Program-made: the position numbers and the translations under genes
IMG/VR virus record: IMGVR_UViG_3300044535_000098
Coordinates: 1-37,858 of that record
Length of the DNA: 37,858 nt
Strand: one strand, 5' to 3'
Source: a virus
The notes under the pieces: generated by a model
The model's input: only the letters and a program-made list of their open reading frames with translations
Databases searched by the model: none
What the model was told of the DNA's origin: nothing
Part shown: in pieces, positions 12,017-21,153 of the stretch
How the letters are laid out: every line of letters starts with the position of its first letter
Numbering within the stretch: the first letter of the stretch is position 1

Positions 12017-12114
12017 GCGAGGGGCGCACACAATCAAGAAACCGTCACGGGTTGCTTTGTGTTGGTCGACGATCAGACTGCGCTACGGCTTATCCAAACC
12101 ATCGCGCCCCTCGC
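12017..12114. other. Converging-operon region with long-range inverted repeat and hairpin
   Basis: GCGAGGGGCGC (12017-12027) and its perfect reverse complement GCGCCCCTCGC (12104-12114) flank 76 bases. Inside is a second inverted repeat: ACACAA (12028-12033) with TTGTGT (12057-12062), enclosing AACC (12040-12043) and GGTT (12050-12053). Lying between the stop of the rightward operon (12000) and the leftward one (12083), this may be a bidirectional terminator or an operator. There is no strong T-run. Confidence 0.4.
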
Positions 12115-12268
12115 GATCCTTCATCCTGCTGACCAGAGCCAGCACAAGGCCGCCGAATTGGCTAAAAGGCACGACGGCCTGCGTATCACCACATGATACA
12201 ATCAGGCCGTCGCGTGTGACCTTCCAAGAGGACGGGCTATTCGCCGCGTGAGGCTGCGAGGGCCGCAA
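12083..12268 (-). CDS. Small protein at the end of the late operon, start uncertain
   Basis: A frame reading ...SSWKVTRDGLIVSCGD, then QAVVPFSQFGGLVLALVSRM and ending DREGRDGLDKP looks like a real small alpha/beta protein. It has no ATG or GTG near its start. TTG at 12268 would give 61 residues and overlap the previous gene's 3' end. The Shine-Dalgarno is weak. It would be the last gene of the leftward late operon. The coding call is moderate, the start poor. Confidence 0.5.
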   Translation of the reverse strand: MRPSQPHAANSPSSWKVTRDGLIVSCGDTQAVVPFSQFGGLVLALVSRMKDREGRDGLDKP

Positions 12269-12395
12269 TGTGCGCGTCGATCTTTGTGATGGCCGACGCT
12301 TTGATGATCGTCTTGGTGATCTCGTTCGGCTGCAGGAGGATGTTGTTCTCCGGCTTGTAGTAGCGGTGCGTCGGGACGTTTGCCTCGTCTGCCAT
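12237..12395 (-). CDS. Small late protein, 52 residues
   Basis: ATG at 12395 lies one base after the stop of the previous gene and has AAAGGG 8 bases upstream. The product starts MADEANVPTHRYYKPENNIL and continues LQPNEITKTIIKASAITKID, with a C-terminal helix ending ASRGE. It is polar, with no membrane segment. It belongs to the small genes after the capsid gene and might be a head-completion or decoration factor, but no family is recognised. Confidence 0.6.
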   Translation of the reverse strand: MADEANVPTHRYYKPENNILLQPNEITKTIIKASAITKIDAHIAALAASRGE

Positions 12396-12396
12396 G

Positions 12397-12687
12397 TCAG
12401 AACCCTTTCACGCGGAATTTGGCGAAGTCGCCGTCGGCCAGTTTCTTGCGGACGTATTGAGCGAAGCCCTGCGTGCCGACGGCCTCGCCGCACTCCATCG
12501 CCCACTGTTCCGCGATGACCAGAGGTATGCGACCCGCCAGCCGGAATTTAGCGTCACCGTGCGCGCTTGGAGCGTACGATGCAATTTCGTGGTTGTCGTC
12601 CAGCAGGGCCTGCACGTTCTGGTGCCGCCGGATGATGAGTTTGCCATCCTCTTCAATCATCTGCTCTTTGACGTCGTACAGGTTCAC
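12397..12687 (-). CDS. Small late protein of the head region
   Basis: The product has 96 residues from GTG 12687, which overlaps the previous stop as GTGA and follows GGGGAGA. The sequence runs VNLYDVKEQMIEEDGKLIIR, then NVQALLDDNHEIASYAP and later RIPLVIAEQWAMECGEAVG, ending QYVRKKLADGDFAKFRVKGF. It is mostly helical. The stretch IASY carries one copy of the 11-mer TGCATCGTACG. No family is recognised. The position behind the capsid gene suggests a head or connector accessory role. Confidence 0.65.
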   Translation of the reverse strand: MNLYDVKEQMIEEDGKLIIRRHQNVQALLDDNHEIASYAPSAHGDAKFRLAGRIPLVIAEQWAMECGEAVGTQGFAQYVRKKLADGDFAKFRVKGF

Positions 12688-12854
12688 AGCGCGGTCTCCC
12701 CACGGCGGCGGCGGGTGGGCGCGGGTGCAGCCTCGACGGCCTCCGCGAAGCCCTGCGCGATCATGGATGCGGCCTTCTCGTCCGAGACGTCGATCTCGGC
12801 ACCCTTGTGGCGCTCCGGCTGCGGCAGGCGGTCTGTGGTGATGCGAATTTTCAT
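12684..12854 (-). CDS. Small basic-tailed late protein
   Basis: The product has 56 residues from ATG 12854 after GAGGGGACAAC. The sequence starts MKIRITTDRLPQPERHKGAE, then DVSDEKAASMIAQGFAEAV, and ends with an arginine-rich tail (TRRRRGETAL). This is the pattern of small phage proteins with a KIRxxxD...G..xxVxxxxAxxLIxxGxA core found near capsid genes (head-tail region). I cannot name the family surely. Confidence 0.65.
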   Translation of the reverse strand: MKIRITTDRLPQPERHKGAEIDVSDEKAASMIAQGFAEAVEAAPAPTRRRRGETAL

Positions 12855-12873
12855 GTTGTCCCCTCGGTGTGGT

Positions 12874-12895
12874 GGGCACCCCCGAAGGGATGCCC
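12874..12895 (-). other. TTCG-loop hairpin after the major capsid gene
   Basis: On the minus strand GGGCATCCC, TTCG and GGGTGCCC fold to a short hairpin with a stable TTCG tetraloop, 18 bases after the capsid stop. No T-run follows, so it may protect the capsid mRNA end or lower readthrough into the small genes that follow. Confidence 0.4.
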
Positions 12896-12912
12896 GGATC
12901 TTACAGCGGCGA

Positions 12913-13923
12913 TCAGAGAGCGCCGTTGATGTCGGCGATGATGCCGTGGGCCTTCTCGCTGTCCACCTGCAGGCCGTATTCAACGGCGATCAGGCGGCGA
13001 TCCGAGTGGCCAGTCTTGGCCAGCGGGGTCTGCGAGACGTTGTTCAGGAAAGCCACGCGAGCGTAGTTCGGGTCCAGAACAAAGACGTCACGGCCAGCGA
13101 CGGTTTCCTCGTTTGCCGTACGAGTTTCAAGGAATCTCGTCGGGACGATCTGCAACGTGCCGAAGTCCGAGACATAGATGTCGATGGCAGCAACCAGCGA
13201 CTTCTTGTTGGTCATGTCTTGGTACTTGGTGGCCGAGCCAGTGAAGGTCGAAGAGATCTTCTGTTTCACAGCCGAGCCGCACAGGACGATCGACGGCTCT
13301 GCGCCCGAGTTCCAGCACTTGGCGATGACCGACTTCAGCATGTCCTCGGTCAGCGCACGCACCGAACCGTCGGTGGCTGCTGCGTTGGGGTAGCCAGCGG
13401 TGGTGCCGGACAGGGTCGGGTTCGCGCCGTCAACGGTGCCCGTCGAGCGGTCCACGTTGGTGCGGAGGAATGCGGGCAGGCCAGCGGTGATGCGGGCCTC
13501 GTCAGCGCCGCCAGCGTCGGCAGCGATGTTCGAGAGCAGCATGACTTCCATGTCGCGCTTCAGTTCCTTCAGCTTGAAGGCGACCTGCTTTGCGATGGTC
13601 TGGATGTCGCCAGCGCCGTTCACTGCGTTGGCAGTGGTCGAAACCTCCACGACTTTGTCCGAGATTTGGGTGTAGTTGCCCAGACGCTTGCCGTTGGTCG
13701 GTGCGTCGTTGCCGGGGGCAGCTTCGCCTTCCTTCACACGGTTTGCAGCCGGGGAGGCCAGATCGACTTCGGTCCACTCAAAATAGGTGTTCGAGGCGGT
13801 CTTGCGACCGATGGCCGACTGGAACGGGACTTCCATCGGGGAGATGGAGATAAAGGCGTCCTGCAGATCCTCGCGGATCGTGGTGACGTCGTAGGTCTTT
13901 TCAGTGTTTGCGTTCACGCCCAT
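12913..13923 (-). CDS. Major capsid protein (DUF5309 or SU10-like, HK97 fold)
   Basis: The product has 336 residues. It begins MGVNANTEKTYDVTTIREDL and continues ISPMEVPFQSAIGRKTASNT, YFEWTEVDLASPAANRVKEG and AFKLKELKRDMEVMLLSN. This is the pattern of DUF5309, the major capsid protein family that includes phage SU10 and adopts an HK97-like fold. The C-terminal YGLQVDSEKAHGIIADINGAL fits the usual end. AAGGA lies 8 bases before the ATG. It lies directly after the scaffold gene, as expected. Confidence 0.85.
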   Translation of the reverse strand: MGVNANTEKTYDVTTIREDLQDAFISISPMEVPFQSAIGRKTASNTYFEWTEVDLASPAANRVKEGEAAPGNDAPTNGKRLGNYTQISDKVVEVSTTANAVNGAGDIQTIAKQVAFKLKELKRDMEVMLLSNIAADAGGADEARITAGLPAFLRTNVDRSTGTVDGANPTLSGTTAGYPNAAATDGSVRALTEDMLKSVIAKCWNSGAEPSIVLCGSAVKQKISSTFTGSATKYQDMTNKKSLVAAIDIYVSDFGTLQIVPTRFLETRTANEETVAGRDVFVLDPNYARVAFLNNVSQTPLAKTGHSDRRLIAVEYGLQVDSEKAHGIIADINGAL

Positions 13924-13945
13924 GGCTGTGATCCTTCATTTGGGG

Positions 13946-14926
13946 TTACATCAGGAGGAAACGTGCGACATCGTCTACGCTTCCGCTGCGCTTCATCTGA
14001 GCCTTAGCCTGCTCGCTCTTAACCCGCTTGCTCGCCTGCGGTGCAGCCTTGACGCCCGGCTTGATGACTGGCGTCTTGGGTGCCTGCGAGGGCTGCTTCT
14101 CAGTGGCCTTGCCCGCCATTAGCCGCCTGTACTGGGCGGCATCGTGCAGGACGCGAAGCATGCGGTGGTCAGCGACCGAGCGCAGTTCGTCGAGTTCAAA
14201 GCCGTAGACCTCTTGGCCTGCTTTCAGAAGATCCTGCTTCACCTTCGCCGCCGTTTCGGGCTTTGCGAAGGCTGGGATCGCCTGAGCCAGCCGCTGTTGC
14301 TCTTCCGCGAGAGAGGCTAGGTGTGCCTGCTCCTGCGCCTTAGCTTGGCGGGCCGACATCTCCTGCATGGCGTATTGGCCCTGCTGGTATGCGGCGGCTT
14401 CCTTGTCGTACTTCACGCGTGCTTCAAGGTAGCCAATGGGGTCTCTGGATAGCAGTTCCTCGCTCGGAGGTTCTGGCGGTCGCATGGGCACTTGTCCCGT
14501 CTGCACCGCCTGCGCGAATTGTGCGATCTGCTGTCGCTCATTTATCAGGGCCTCTTGAGCCGCCGCGAACTGTTGCCGGATCGTTGCGACTTCTTTCATG
14601 CCCTTCTGGATGTAGGCTTGTCCCGCATAGCCCCGGAGTAGTTCGTTGAGGGGAACCTGCTGGTCGCGGCCATCCACCTTCACGGTGTATAGTTGCTCGG
14701 CTGGCTCGTCCTCTTCGACGTCCGTGTCGCTTTCGTCTGCGCCTTCGTCCTCGTCTGCAGAAGCCTCATCGGCCTCCGCCTCGTCGCCGTCGGGATGGGT
14801 TTGCGCGTCGTCCTGATCGGACTGCCCCAGTTCCTCTGGCTGCTCATCTTCTTGCGTCGGCCCGTCAATCAGGCTGGCCGCCACGGCATCGATGCTTCCG
14901 CTCTCAAGTGCAGTCGTGTCATCCAC
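13946..14926 (-). CDS. Scaffolding protein
   Basis: The product has about 326 residues from GTG 14926, preceded by GAGGAAG and overlapping the previous stop by 8 bases. The first 85 residues are very acidic (for example DGDEAEADEASADEDEG). A coiled-coil middle rich in Gln and Ala (QGQYAMQEMSARQAKAQEQA) and a basic C-terminus ending KRSGSVDDVARFLLM follow. This acid-coil-basic plan, the closing motif and the place between portal and capsid are typical of phage scaffolds. A TTG start at 14959 is possible but lacks support. Confidence 0.8.
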   Translation of the reverse strand: MDDTTALESGSIDAVAASLIDGPTQEDEQPEELGQSDQDDAQTHPDGDEAEADEASADEDEGADESDTDVEEDEPAEQLYTVKVDGRDQQVPLNELLRGYAGQAYIQKGMKEVATIRQQFAAAQEALINERQQIAQFAQAVQTGQVPMRPPEPPSEELLSRDPIGYLEARVKYDKEAAAYQQGQYAMQEMSARQAKAQEQAHLASLAEEQQRLAQAIPAFAKPETAAKVKQDLLKAGQEVYGFELDELRSVADHRMLRVLHDAAQYRRLMAGKATEKQPSQAPKTPVIKPGVKAAPQASKRVKSEQAKAQMKRSGSVDDVARFLLM

Positions 14927-15170
14927 GGTGCTGCTTCCTCTTCTCTTCGCGCCGCTCAAGCATCTTCCCGTCCACTATGAACGAGGTCAGTTGGTCCTTG
15001 AGCATCCGCAGCGACCGAACCATTCGGTGCGCCTCCATGAGTTGTTCGGCATCGCACACCTGAGTGGTGAACAAGCCGATCTGTGCATTTTCTAACACAT
15101 CAAAGGCCTCTTTGAGAAGAGGGTCTTCCAAGAGTGCCTTTGCTCTGGCGGCGCGCTGCACGGTGTCCAT
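14919..15170 (-). CDS. Small protein between portal and scaffold
   Basis: The product has 83 residues, starting MDTVQRAARAKALLEDPLLK. It is all-helical with a basic C-terminus (LERREEKRKQHRG). Its start overlaps the portal stop. Proteins of this kind (small, helical, AKxLLxDPLLxEAF) are common between portal and scaffold genes in podoviruses, with unknown role. One or more may assist portal or scaffold assembly. Confidence 0.7.
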   Translation of the reverse strand: MDTVQRAARAKALLEDPLLKEAFDVLENAQIGLFTTQVCDAEQLMEAHRMVRSLRMLKDQLTSFIVDGKMLERREEKRKQHRG

Positions 15171-17470
15171 TAAATCGGGCCTCCGCTAGGCATGCCTTGC
15201 TGTGGTTGCATTGCTGGTTGCTGCGGCTGCATCATAGCCTGCGTGGTGGCCTGCTGCGCCTTGATGGCAGCCGTGTCGATGGCCATGCCGTACTTGGCCG
15301 AGATCTGGGCCATTGCGATTTCCAGATCCTGCAGCATGCGGTCGCGCTCGCGGTCGTCCTGCATCTGAGCCTTCATGAACTCAAGCTGCATGCGCTGCGC
15401 GTCGGACTGCAGCTTGGCCTGAGCCTTGATGGTCTCGGCGGCCACCATAGCCTGCGCCGGGTCACCCTGCGGCTGCTGTTGCTGCTCGCCGGGCATGCCT
15501 TGCTGCGGCTGCGCTGGCTGGATGGGCAGGAAGTATCGGTCCACGTTGTGGATGCCGTTGGTGGTCAGCATGTCGGCCAGCGTGTTGCGGAACTGCGCGA
15601 TGCCAGCCAGCGGGTTGGCCGGGCCGTAGGTGCCGATTGCCTGAAGCTGGATCTGCATGACCTGACCCAGCATGGCCGTCTTCTGCTCTTCCTTGCCCGT
15701 GCCGAGGCCGACGTTGACGGTCGCGTCCAACTCGGTGTCCCACACGCGCGGGTCCATCGGGACGTAGGTGCCGTTGATCCGCAGCATCTCGGCCTTGGTG
15801 CTGTGCTTGGCCATCAGCTTCAGGATCTGCTGGAAGAGGCGGCGCATGCCCGTGTAGGCGAGGTTGGACACCATCACCTCGACTTGGCCCGCAGCGGCGC
15901 TCACAGTGGCCGTCACGGCGGCTCTGGTGGTCGATTGCAGGGCGTCGGGGTCGAGACCCATGCTGGCGCGGGTGACGCCCGTCTTCATCTCGACCATCTG
16001 GTCGATGTACTGCAGCGCGGGCAGGGTCTGGCCAGCGACAAATGGGACGGCCAGATCGCGCAGCATGCCCGGCTGGTTGACGCGTACGACGGCACCGATC
16101 TCGTTGTTCAGGAGGTCGTCCATCTCGACTTGGCCCTTGACGGCCTCGACGCGCGGATTGTTGGTCATCATCACGTTGTCGAGGATGCCACGCGTCACAG
16201 CCGTCGCTGCGTCTTGGTCAGGCTCAATGATCTCGACGAGGCTACGACCAAAGTAGGTGTGCGGCTCGGGGTCGATGTGCCAGCCAGCGAAGGGGTGGTC
16301 ATCCACAGGCTCATAGGACAGCAGGCGGTTCGCGGTGCCGCCCATGAGGAACTTGTGCAGCACAGGCATGCCCGTGCCGTCCACGTCCACGCGCATGTAG
16401 GCCTCCGAGACCATGACCTTCTTCATGGACGGGTCTTCGGCGTTCTCGTCCTCATCGCGCTGGATGGGGTAACGGCGGCGCTCTTCGTCTTCCTGATCGC
16501 GCAGGTCAACGGTCGAGCCGTTGTCCAGTTCCATGACCTTGTCTTCGTCGATGCCCATCGCGATGACGTCGGCTGCGCGCATCTCGGTGCGGTGGCCGAT
16601 GACGTAGAAATCGTCGTCGCCGCGAGCGTTGCGGTCAACGAAGAAGTCTTCCGGCGGGATCGTGTCGATGCACAGCTTGCCCGCCGGGTTGCGTCGGATG
16701 ACGCGCACGTCGTAAAGCTGGGGCAGTTCGGCTGGCATCTGCGGAAGCTGCGACGGATCGATCTGCTGACCCATAGCGGCGGCCTGCTGTGCCATCGCCT
16801 GAGCCGCGTCAACCTGCTCCTGCATCATGCGGATGGTCTCTTCGTCTGGCCGCTGCTCGACGCTCACGATCTGGGCACCCGGCGACGCTTCGATGGCCTG
16901 ATACTGCGCCTCGTCCAGATCGGTGAAGTCGTAGACCTTCGGGTTGTCGTACTCGGCCCAGTATGCCTTGGTGAAGCCCGTGATGCTTACCAGCGCGTCG
17001 TGGGTGACGTCGCGCAGGATCTGGTAGCCGTTGTTCTGGCGGAACTTGGCGGCGGCGTAGATGCTCGCCTGCTCCATGCTGGCCACGTCTTCCGGGCCGC
17101 TCGGGATGAACTCCACCGGGCGCTCGGACGTCATGAACACGCGCTGGATCGACGGCTTCACGGCACGCACGGTGTCGCGGCACTTGGTCGAGACGATGGT
17201 GCTGCGGCCCTCTTCCTCGCCGATGTCGACCTCGCCGTTGAAGTACCGCTGCGACTTGATGCGGCGGTCGGCGATCTCGTCGGCGATGAACATCACGGCC
17301 TCGTCGATGGCGGTGCCGACGATGCTTTCGATCTGGTCTTCGTCCAGAGGCTTGAATGTGCCGTCGTCATCTTCAGGCTCGTCTTCAGCCTCGAAGCCTT
17401 CGAGGATCATTTCCATCTCGTCATCTGTCGCCAGTTCGACGTCGGGGCCGTATTTTTCGCGCTTTGCCAT
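15170..17470 (-). CDS. Portal protein (P22-like, large)
   Basis: The product has 766 residues, long for a portal and close to the P22 type. The body shows portal patterns: DTVRAVKPSIQRVFMTSERP, FRQNNGYQILRDVTHDALVS, GWHIDPEPHTYFGRSLVEII and RGILDNVMMTNNPRVEAVKG. The last 120 residues are Gln-, Ala- and Met-rich (QAMMQPQQPAMQPQQGMPSG), matching the helical barrel seen in P22-like portals. It forms the ring through which DNA enters the head. Neighbours downstream are scaffold and capsid. Confidence 0.85.
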   Translation of the reverse strand: MAKREKYGPDVELATDDEMEMILEGFEAEDEPEDDDGTFKPLDEDQIESIVGTAIDEAVMFIADEIADRRIKSQRYFNGEVDIGEEEGRSTIVSTKCRDTVRAVKPSIQRVFMTSERPVEFIPSGPEDVASMEQASIYAAAKFRQNNGYQILRDVTHDALVSITGFTKAYWAEYDNPKVYDFTDLDEAQYQAIEASPGAQIVSVEQRPDEETIRMMQEQVDAAQAMAQQAAAMGQQIDPSQLPQMPAELPQLYDVRVIRRNPAGKLCIDTIPPEDFFVDRNARGDDDFYVIGHRTEMRAADVIAMGIDEDKVMELDNGSTVDLRDQEDEERRRYPIQRDEDENAEDPSMKKVMVSEAYMRVDVDGTGMPVLHKFLMGGTANRLLSYEPVDDHPFAGWHIDPEPHTYFGRSLVEIIEPDQDAATAVTRGILDNVMMTNNPRVEAVKGQVEMDDLLNNEIGAVVRVNQPGMLRDLAVPFVAGQTLPALQYIDQMVEMKTGVTRASMGLDPDALQSTTRAAVTATVSAAAGQVEVMVSNLAYTGMRRLFQQILKLMAKHSTKAEMLRINGTYVPMDPRVWDTELDATVNVGLGTGKEEQKTAMLGQVMQIQLQAIGTYGPANPLAGIAQFRNTLADMLTTNGIHNVDRYFLPIQPAQPQQGMPGEQQQQPQGDPAQAMVAAETIKAQAKLQSDAQRMQLEFMKAQMQDDRERDRMLQDLEIAMAQISAKYGMAIDTAAIKAQQATTQAMMQPQQPAMQPQQGMPSGGPI

Positions 17471-17481
17471 GTTCGTGTCCC

Positions 17482-19722
17482 TTACTCGCCGAGGAGGCCC
17501 ATCAGTCTATTGTACATGCCACCGACGGCAGACGGAATTGCATTAATCTGCCCGCGCCCTTCTTCAGTGTTAGCCGCCGCCGCGCCAGCACCAGCCGCGC
17601 CAGTCGTCAGCGGGGTTGCTCCGGGCGGAACTCTGCCGCTGGCGGCCATAGCTGCGCGCGAGCCGCCGTAAGCTTGCGTCAATGCCTTTGCCACCGGGAC
17701 GCGAAGCAGGAACTGCGCGACACCAGTGCCGCCGAGGCTTGACGCAATATTCTGGATCAAGCCAGCCGCCGCCACCGCCGTGTTCGACGTATTGGCCAGT
17801 GTGTTTGTTGCCCTCGCCGAGACGTCCGCGAACTGCTGGATCAGGTTCTGCTCTTCCTTAGTGAACAAACCGTTGACCACGCCGGGGTTTTTCTCGCGCA
17901 GATTTTCCCACTGCTTTTTGAAGTTGACGCCGGAGACCTGCGTCTCGCCGCCTCTCATGGCTCCGCGAGAGGTGTCCATGAGACGGATAAACGCCTCCTG
18001 ACGCATGGCGTTCCACTCGTTTGCAGGCAGGTTGCGCTTCAGCGTAATCAGGTCACGCGGCAGGCCAGTCTTGGCCGCAAGCCCGCTGGCGGTGGCGCTA
18101 AAAACAACATCTGCGGCTTGCGTCGGCGCGACCTTAAACACGCGCTCACCGTCACGGCCCACTTGCGTGGTGAGCATGTTAAGGATGCCGCCTTGGCTCT
18201 TCCACTTGGATGCGAAATCGGCGTAATTGCTGATCGCGCTGCCCCACTTTGAGACCGCGTCCGCGTCACCAGACAGCATCGCAGTATCGATGGCCTCTTT
18301 GATTTTTGCGTCGAACTGTTCGATGACCTGTCCTGCTGCAACGGCATCAACAGTGGGCGCGCCCTTCCGCAAGTTGGAGACCTGTTCTCTCCACTGCATC
18401 ATGCTCTTGATGTCGCCAGTGGATGCGACTGCGTCAAAGTCATCAAGCAGAGCCGCCACTGTTGGCGCGGTCCTTGCGCCAAAACCTTGGCGATATGTGC
18501 TTCGCATTGCGTCAGCTATTGAAAGTGCGGCATCTGGATCAACAACGGCAGATGTTGCGCGTGCCTGCGAATAAAGAACGTCAGCCTTCGCCTTTTCTGC
18601 CGCACGGGTAGATGCGAGACTTGTTTGCGCCAACTCCCCTCCCTCGCCTCTAGCAATCGGGGCCGATCCGGGCCGCAGACCTTCAAGGATCTGATCCAAG
18701 TTCTGCGTTAGTGCTGCCTGCTGGCGCTGACGCTGTGCAGTCATGGGTGCTGCAGCCAAGTCGCCATATGCGCCCTTGGACACCACATCCTCAAAGAGTT
18801 GCTGACGACCGCTGCCAGTAAGCTGACCCTGTGTCATTGGCACTGGCGTTGGCAGGCCACGGGACATTGCTGAAATCGCTGCCTGTGATGGCTCCGCTCC
18901 GGCTCTTGATAGGTTCATGATGTCAGCAGCGACGGCGGCAGAAACTTGGTTCGGGTCAAGACCCGCCCTGCGAACAAGGCGCGCATATTGGGGCAGGAGA
19001 TTGCCGGACGAGTCGATCACGGACTGCGGGCCGACGCTGCGAGCAGCCGCGACCAAGCCCTGCACCGTACGGGACAGAACATCACCAGCCGCACCGCCGA
19101 CCGCGCCGTAGGGGATGTCAGAGTATTGGTATGGCGCGCCAGAAAGCTGCGAACTAGCGCCTTCAATTAGTGCTGCCTCTGTCGCGCCAACGGTGGCACC
19201 ACCAAGCGCACCAGCCGTCGGCAGGCCAACAGCGCGCACAGCCCTGCCGACGGGCGTGGCAGCAGCCACCGCGCCAGACACCCGCATAACGTCGGATGTA
19301 TCAAGGCCAGCCGGGTTCGGATAGAATTGCTGATATCCGGTGACCTTGCCGCGCTCGTCTTTGCGCGGCCAAAGGGCGACAAGGTTGCCAAGGCTGTCTT
19401 CGCGGAACTGGGCGTCAGGCTCGATTTTCAGAATGCCCGACTTGAGACGGTCAGGCGACATCGTTGTCGCCAAGAGCGCAGTCATCTGAGCAGATTGGCC
19501 GGACGTCATGGGCAGTTCAAGGGAAAGCGGGCCGCCGATGTTCTCATCACGATTGGCACCCGTCAGCCAGTTGCCTGCGCGCTCCAGCATGCCGGGCTTT
19601 TCTTCCGCTGCAGGCATTGCGCCGCCAAGCATTTTCTGCAGTGCAGAATAAGCTTGCTGTTCTGTCTCGGCGGTTACCTTGTAGCGCACCCCATCCGGCG
19701 TGGTCAGTACAAATTCAGCCAT
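17482..19722 (-). CDS. Internal virion or DNA-ejection protein
   Basis: The product has 746 residues, starting MAEFVLTTPDGVRYKVTAET. A short beta-rich N-terminal domain (residues 1-40), a Gly/Ala-rich hydrophobic stretch (AGALGGATVGATEAALIEGA) and a long helical region rich in Gln and Ala follow. Large Ala/Gly-rich helical proteins next to a transglycosylase are ejected with the DNA in podoviruses to build a channel through the cell envelope. Its ATG overlaps the previous stop as TAATG. Assignment is by position and composition, not by a clear domain. Confidence 0.7.
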   Translation of the reverse strand: MAEFVLTTPDGVRYKVTAETEQQAYSALQKMLGGAMPAAEEKPGMLERAGNWLTGANRDENIGGPLSLELPMTSGQSAQMTALLATTMSPDRLKSGILKIEPDAQFREDSLGNLVALWPRKDERGKVTGYQQFYPNPAGLDTSDVMRVSGAVAAATPVGRAVRAVGLPTAGALGGATVGATEAALIEGASSQLSGAPYQYSDIPYGAVGGAAGDVLSRTVQGLVAAARSVGPQSVIDSSGNLLPQYARLVRRAGLDPNQVSAAVAADIMNLSRAGAEPSQAAISAMSRGLPTPVPMTQGQLTGSGRQQLFEDVVSKGAYGDLAAAPMTAQRQRQQAALTQNLDQILEGLRPGSAPIARGEGGELAQTSLASTRAAEKAKADVLYSQARATSAVVDPDAALSIADAMRSTYRQGFGARTAPTVAALLDDFDAVASTGDIKSMMQWREQVSNLRKGAPTVDAVAAGQVIEQFDAKIKEAIDTAMLSGDADAVSKWGSAISNYADFASKWKSQGGILNMLTTQVGRDGERVFKVAPTQAADVVFSATASGLAAKTGLPRDLITLKRNLPANEWNAMRQEAFIRLMDTSRGAMRGGETQVSGVNFKKQWENLREKNPGVVNGLFTKEEQNLIQQFADVSARATNTLANTSNTAVAAAGLIQNIASSLGGTGVAQFLLRVPVAKALTQAYGGSRAAMAASGRVPPGATPLTTGAAGAGAAAANTEEGRGQINAIPSAVGGMYNRLMGLLGE

Positions 19723-21146
19723 TAGTCCAGCCTTTCAATCGTGGTCCCGTCGATGGTAACAGGCCCGCCCGCCGCTGGCGCGCCAGAAAGAGTATCAATG
19801 ACCCGGCGCATCTCTGGCGTCATGATGCTGCGAGATTCGATCTCGGACAGTCGATATCTCATTGCCCTCGCATCCTCGGTGGTCTGCGCTGAGTTTGCGT
19901 AATCCCTAACAATCTGAGCGCGCTCAATGTCGATGGCGGCTTTTGCCTTCATCATCGCCACGATGGCACTGTTTGCTTCCGGGTAGTTTTGAAGCGCGGG
20001 CAGGCTGTTAAGCATGCCAGCATATTCAATGTCGGACGTAGAGCCAGAGCCTTCCGCGCGCAGTGTCGGCGCGACCCGCTTGATGATTGATTGTGCCGCC
20101 GCGCCAGCCGAAGATACGCCGGGGAACATTTCCACCAAGCGGCCCGTGATAGGATCTTGCGGGGCGTATTGCAGAACTTCGTCAAGAAGGGTGAGATCCT
20201 GCATTGAGCCAGCAGCAATCGGACCCTGCTTGAGATACGTCGCAATGGTCGCGCCTTCGGCCTTCGCCAGTTCCTTGTTGAGGTTGGTCTGGCTCTCGTC
20301 GGCCATGTTCACGTTGGTCACTGAACCGCCAGCGCCAGCGCGAGCCAAAGCCTGAGCCTCTTCCTCGGTCTTGCCCTGAGACAGCCAGTATTCGTAGTTC
20401 TGGATCATGGCCGTGCGCGTGTCTGCTGCAGGCGTCAGAGCCGTCGCCACAGCCGTCTTCGCGTCCAGCGCGCCCGTCATCAGAGCCTGCGCCAGATCAT
20501 CACGGCCCTGTGACATCAGCCACTGTGCCGTGCGGTTGGCCGTCGCCTTTTCGCCGCGCTGCTCCTGACGGATCTGGATCATCTGCGCGAGGTTCTGGTC
20601 AGGCTCCATCCGCAGCGTGTTGGCGGCCAGCGCGATGCGATCCATCAACTCGCCGCTTTGGAAGTCACGCTTCAGCCGCTGCCCGAAGGTCTGCGGCTCT
20701 TCCTGCATGTCGAACAATCCCATTGGCATCGCGCCATCCTTCCCTGAACTTGCGGAGCCGCTACCGCCGCCACCGCCGCCCCATGCTTCCCAAGCGCCGG
20801 GGCCTTGGTTCTGATAAATCCACATCCCGATCTGGTCTTGCAATTCGGGCGTCATGCGTTCGTTGCCCGTCAGGCCCATGCCATTCATGGCCGCGCGCAG
20901 TGTCTTGCCGACGACCTGATACGCGCCCATCGGGGTCGCCACACGGCCGATCTGACCTCTGACGCTCTGCGCGTATGGTCCAATCGGGTCCGAAAACTGC
21001 AGCGCCTGATTGACCGTCATGTCGGTCAGCCTGACGCCCTCAAATTGTCCGCCGGGGCGGTTGGCATAGCCGAAGAGGGCATTGTAATCCCCGCCGCTTT
21101 CGCCGGGAAAAACCATTCTCTTCAGTTGCTCGGGCGTCATGACCAT
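19722..21146 (-). CDS. Virion-associated lytic transglycosylase, ejection protein
   Basis: The product has about 474 residues from ATG 21146. ATG 21140 is an alternative. Longer frames begin in the previous gene. The N-terminal 130 residues have KRMVFPGESGGDYNALFGY, with a likely catalytic Glu in GESGGDY, then VNQALQFSD, PMGAYQVVGKTLRAAM and QIGMWIYQNQGPGAWEAW: a lysozyme-like transglycosylase. A Gly/Ser linker and a long helical region follow. Such proteins cut peptidoglycan during DNA entry. It lies between two other internal virion genes. The catalytic residue is from pattern only. Confidence 0.75.
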   Translation of the reverse strand: MVMTPEQLKRMVFPGESGGDYNALFGYANRPGGQFEGVRLTDMTVNQALQFSDPIGPYAQSVRGQIGRVATPMGAYQVVGKTLRAAMNGMGLTGNERMTPELQDQIGMWIYQNQGPGAWEAWGGGGGGSGSASSGKDGAMPMGLFDMQEEPQTFGQRLKRDFQSGELMDRIALAANTLRMEPDQNLAQMIQIRQEQRGEKATANRTAQWLMSQGRDDLAQALMTGALDAKTAVATALTPAADTRTAMIQNYEYWLSQGKTEEEAQALARAGAGGSVTNVNMADESQTNLNKELAKAEGATIATYLKQGPIAAGSMQDLTLLDEVLQYAPQDPITGRLVEMFPGVSSAGAAAQSIIKRVAPTLRAEGSGSTSDIEYAGMLNSLPALQNYPEANSAIVAMMKAKAAIDIERAQIVRDYANSAQTTEDARAMRYRLSEIESRSIMTPEMRRVIDTLSGAPAAGGPVTIDGTTIERLD

Positions 21147-21153
21147 CTGGATC

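Noticed and set aside
12397-12879. A 160-codon minus frame with a long N-terminus
   Set aside because: The first 64 codons are Arg/Pro-rich and lie over the gene 12684-12854. The GTG at 12687 has a Shine-Dalgarno and GTGA coupling.
15170-15500. Gln-rich end of the portal as a separate gene
   Set aside because: It is continuous with the portal frame and matches the barrel tail of P22-like portals, so there is no break.
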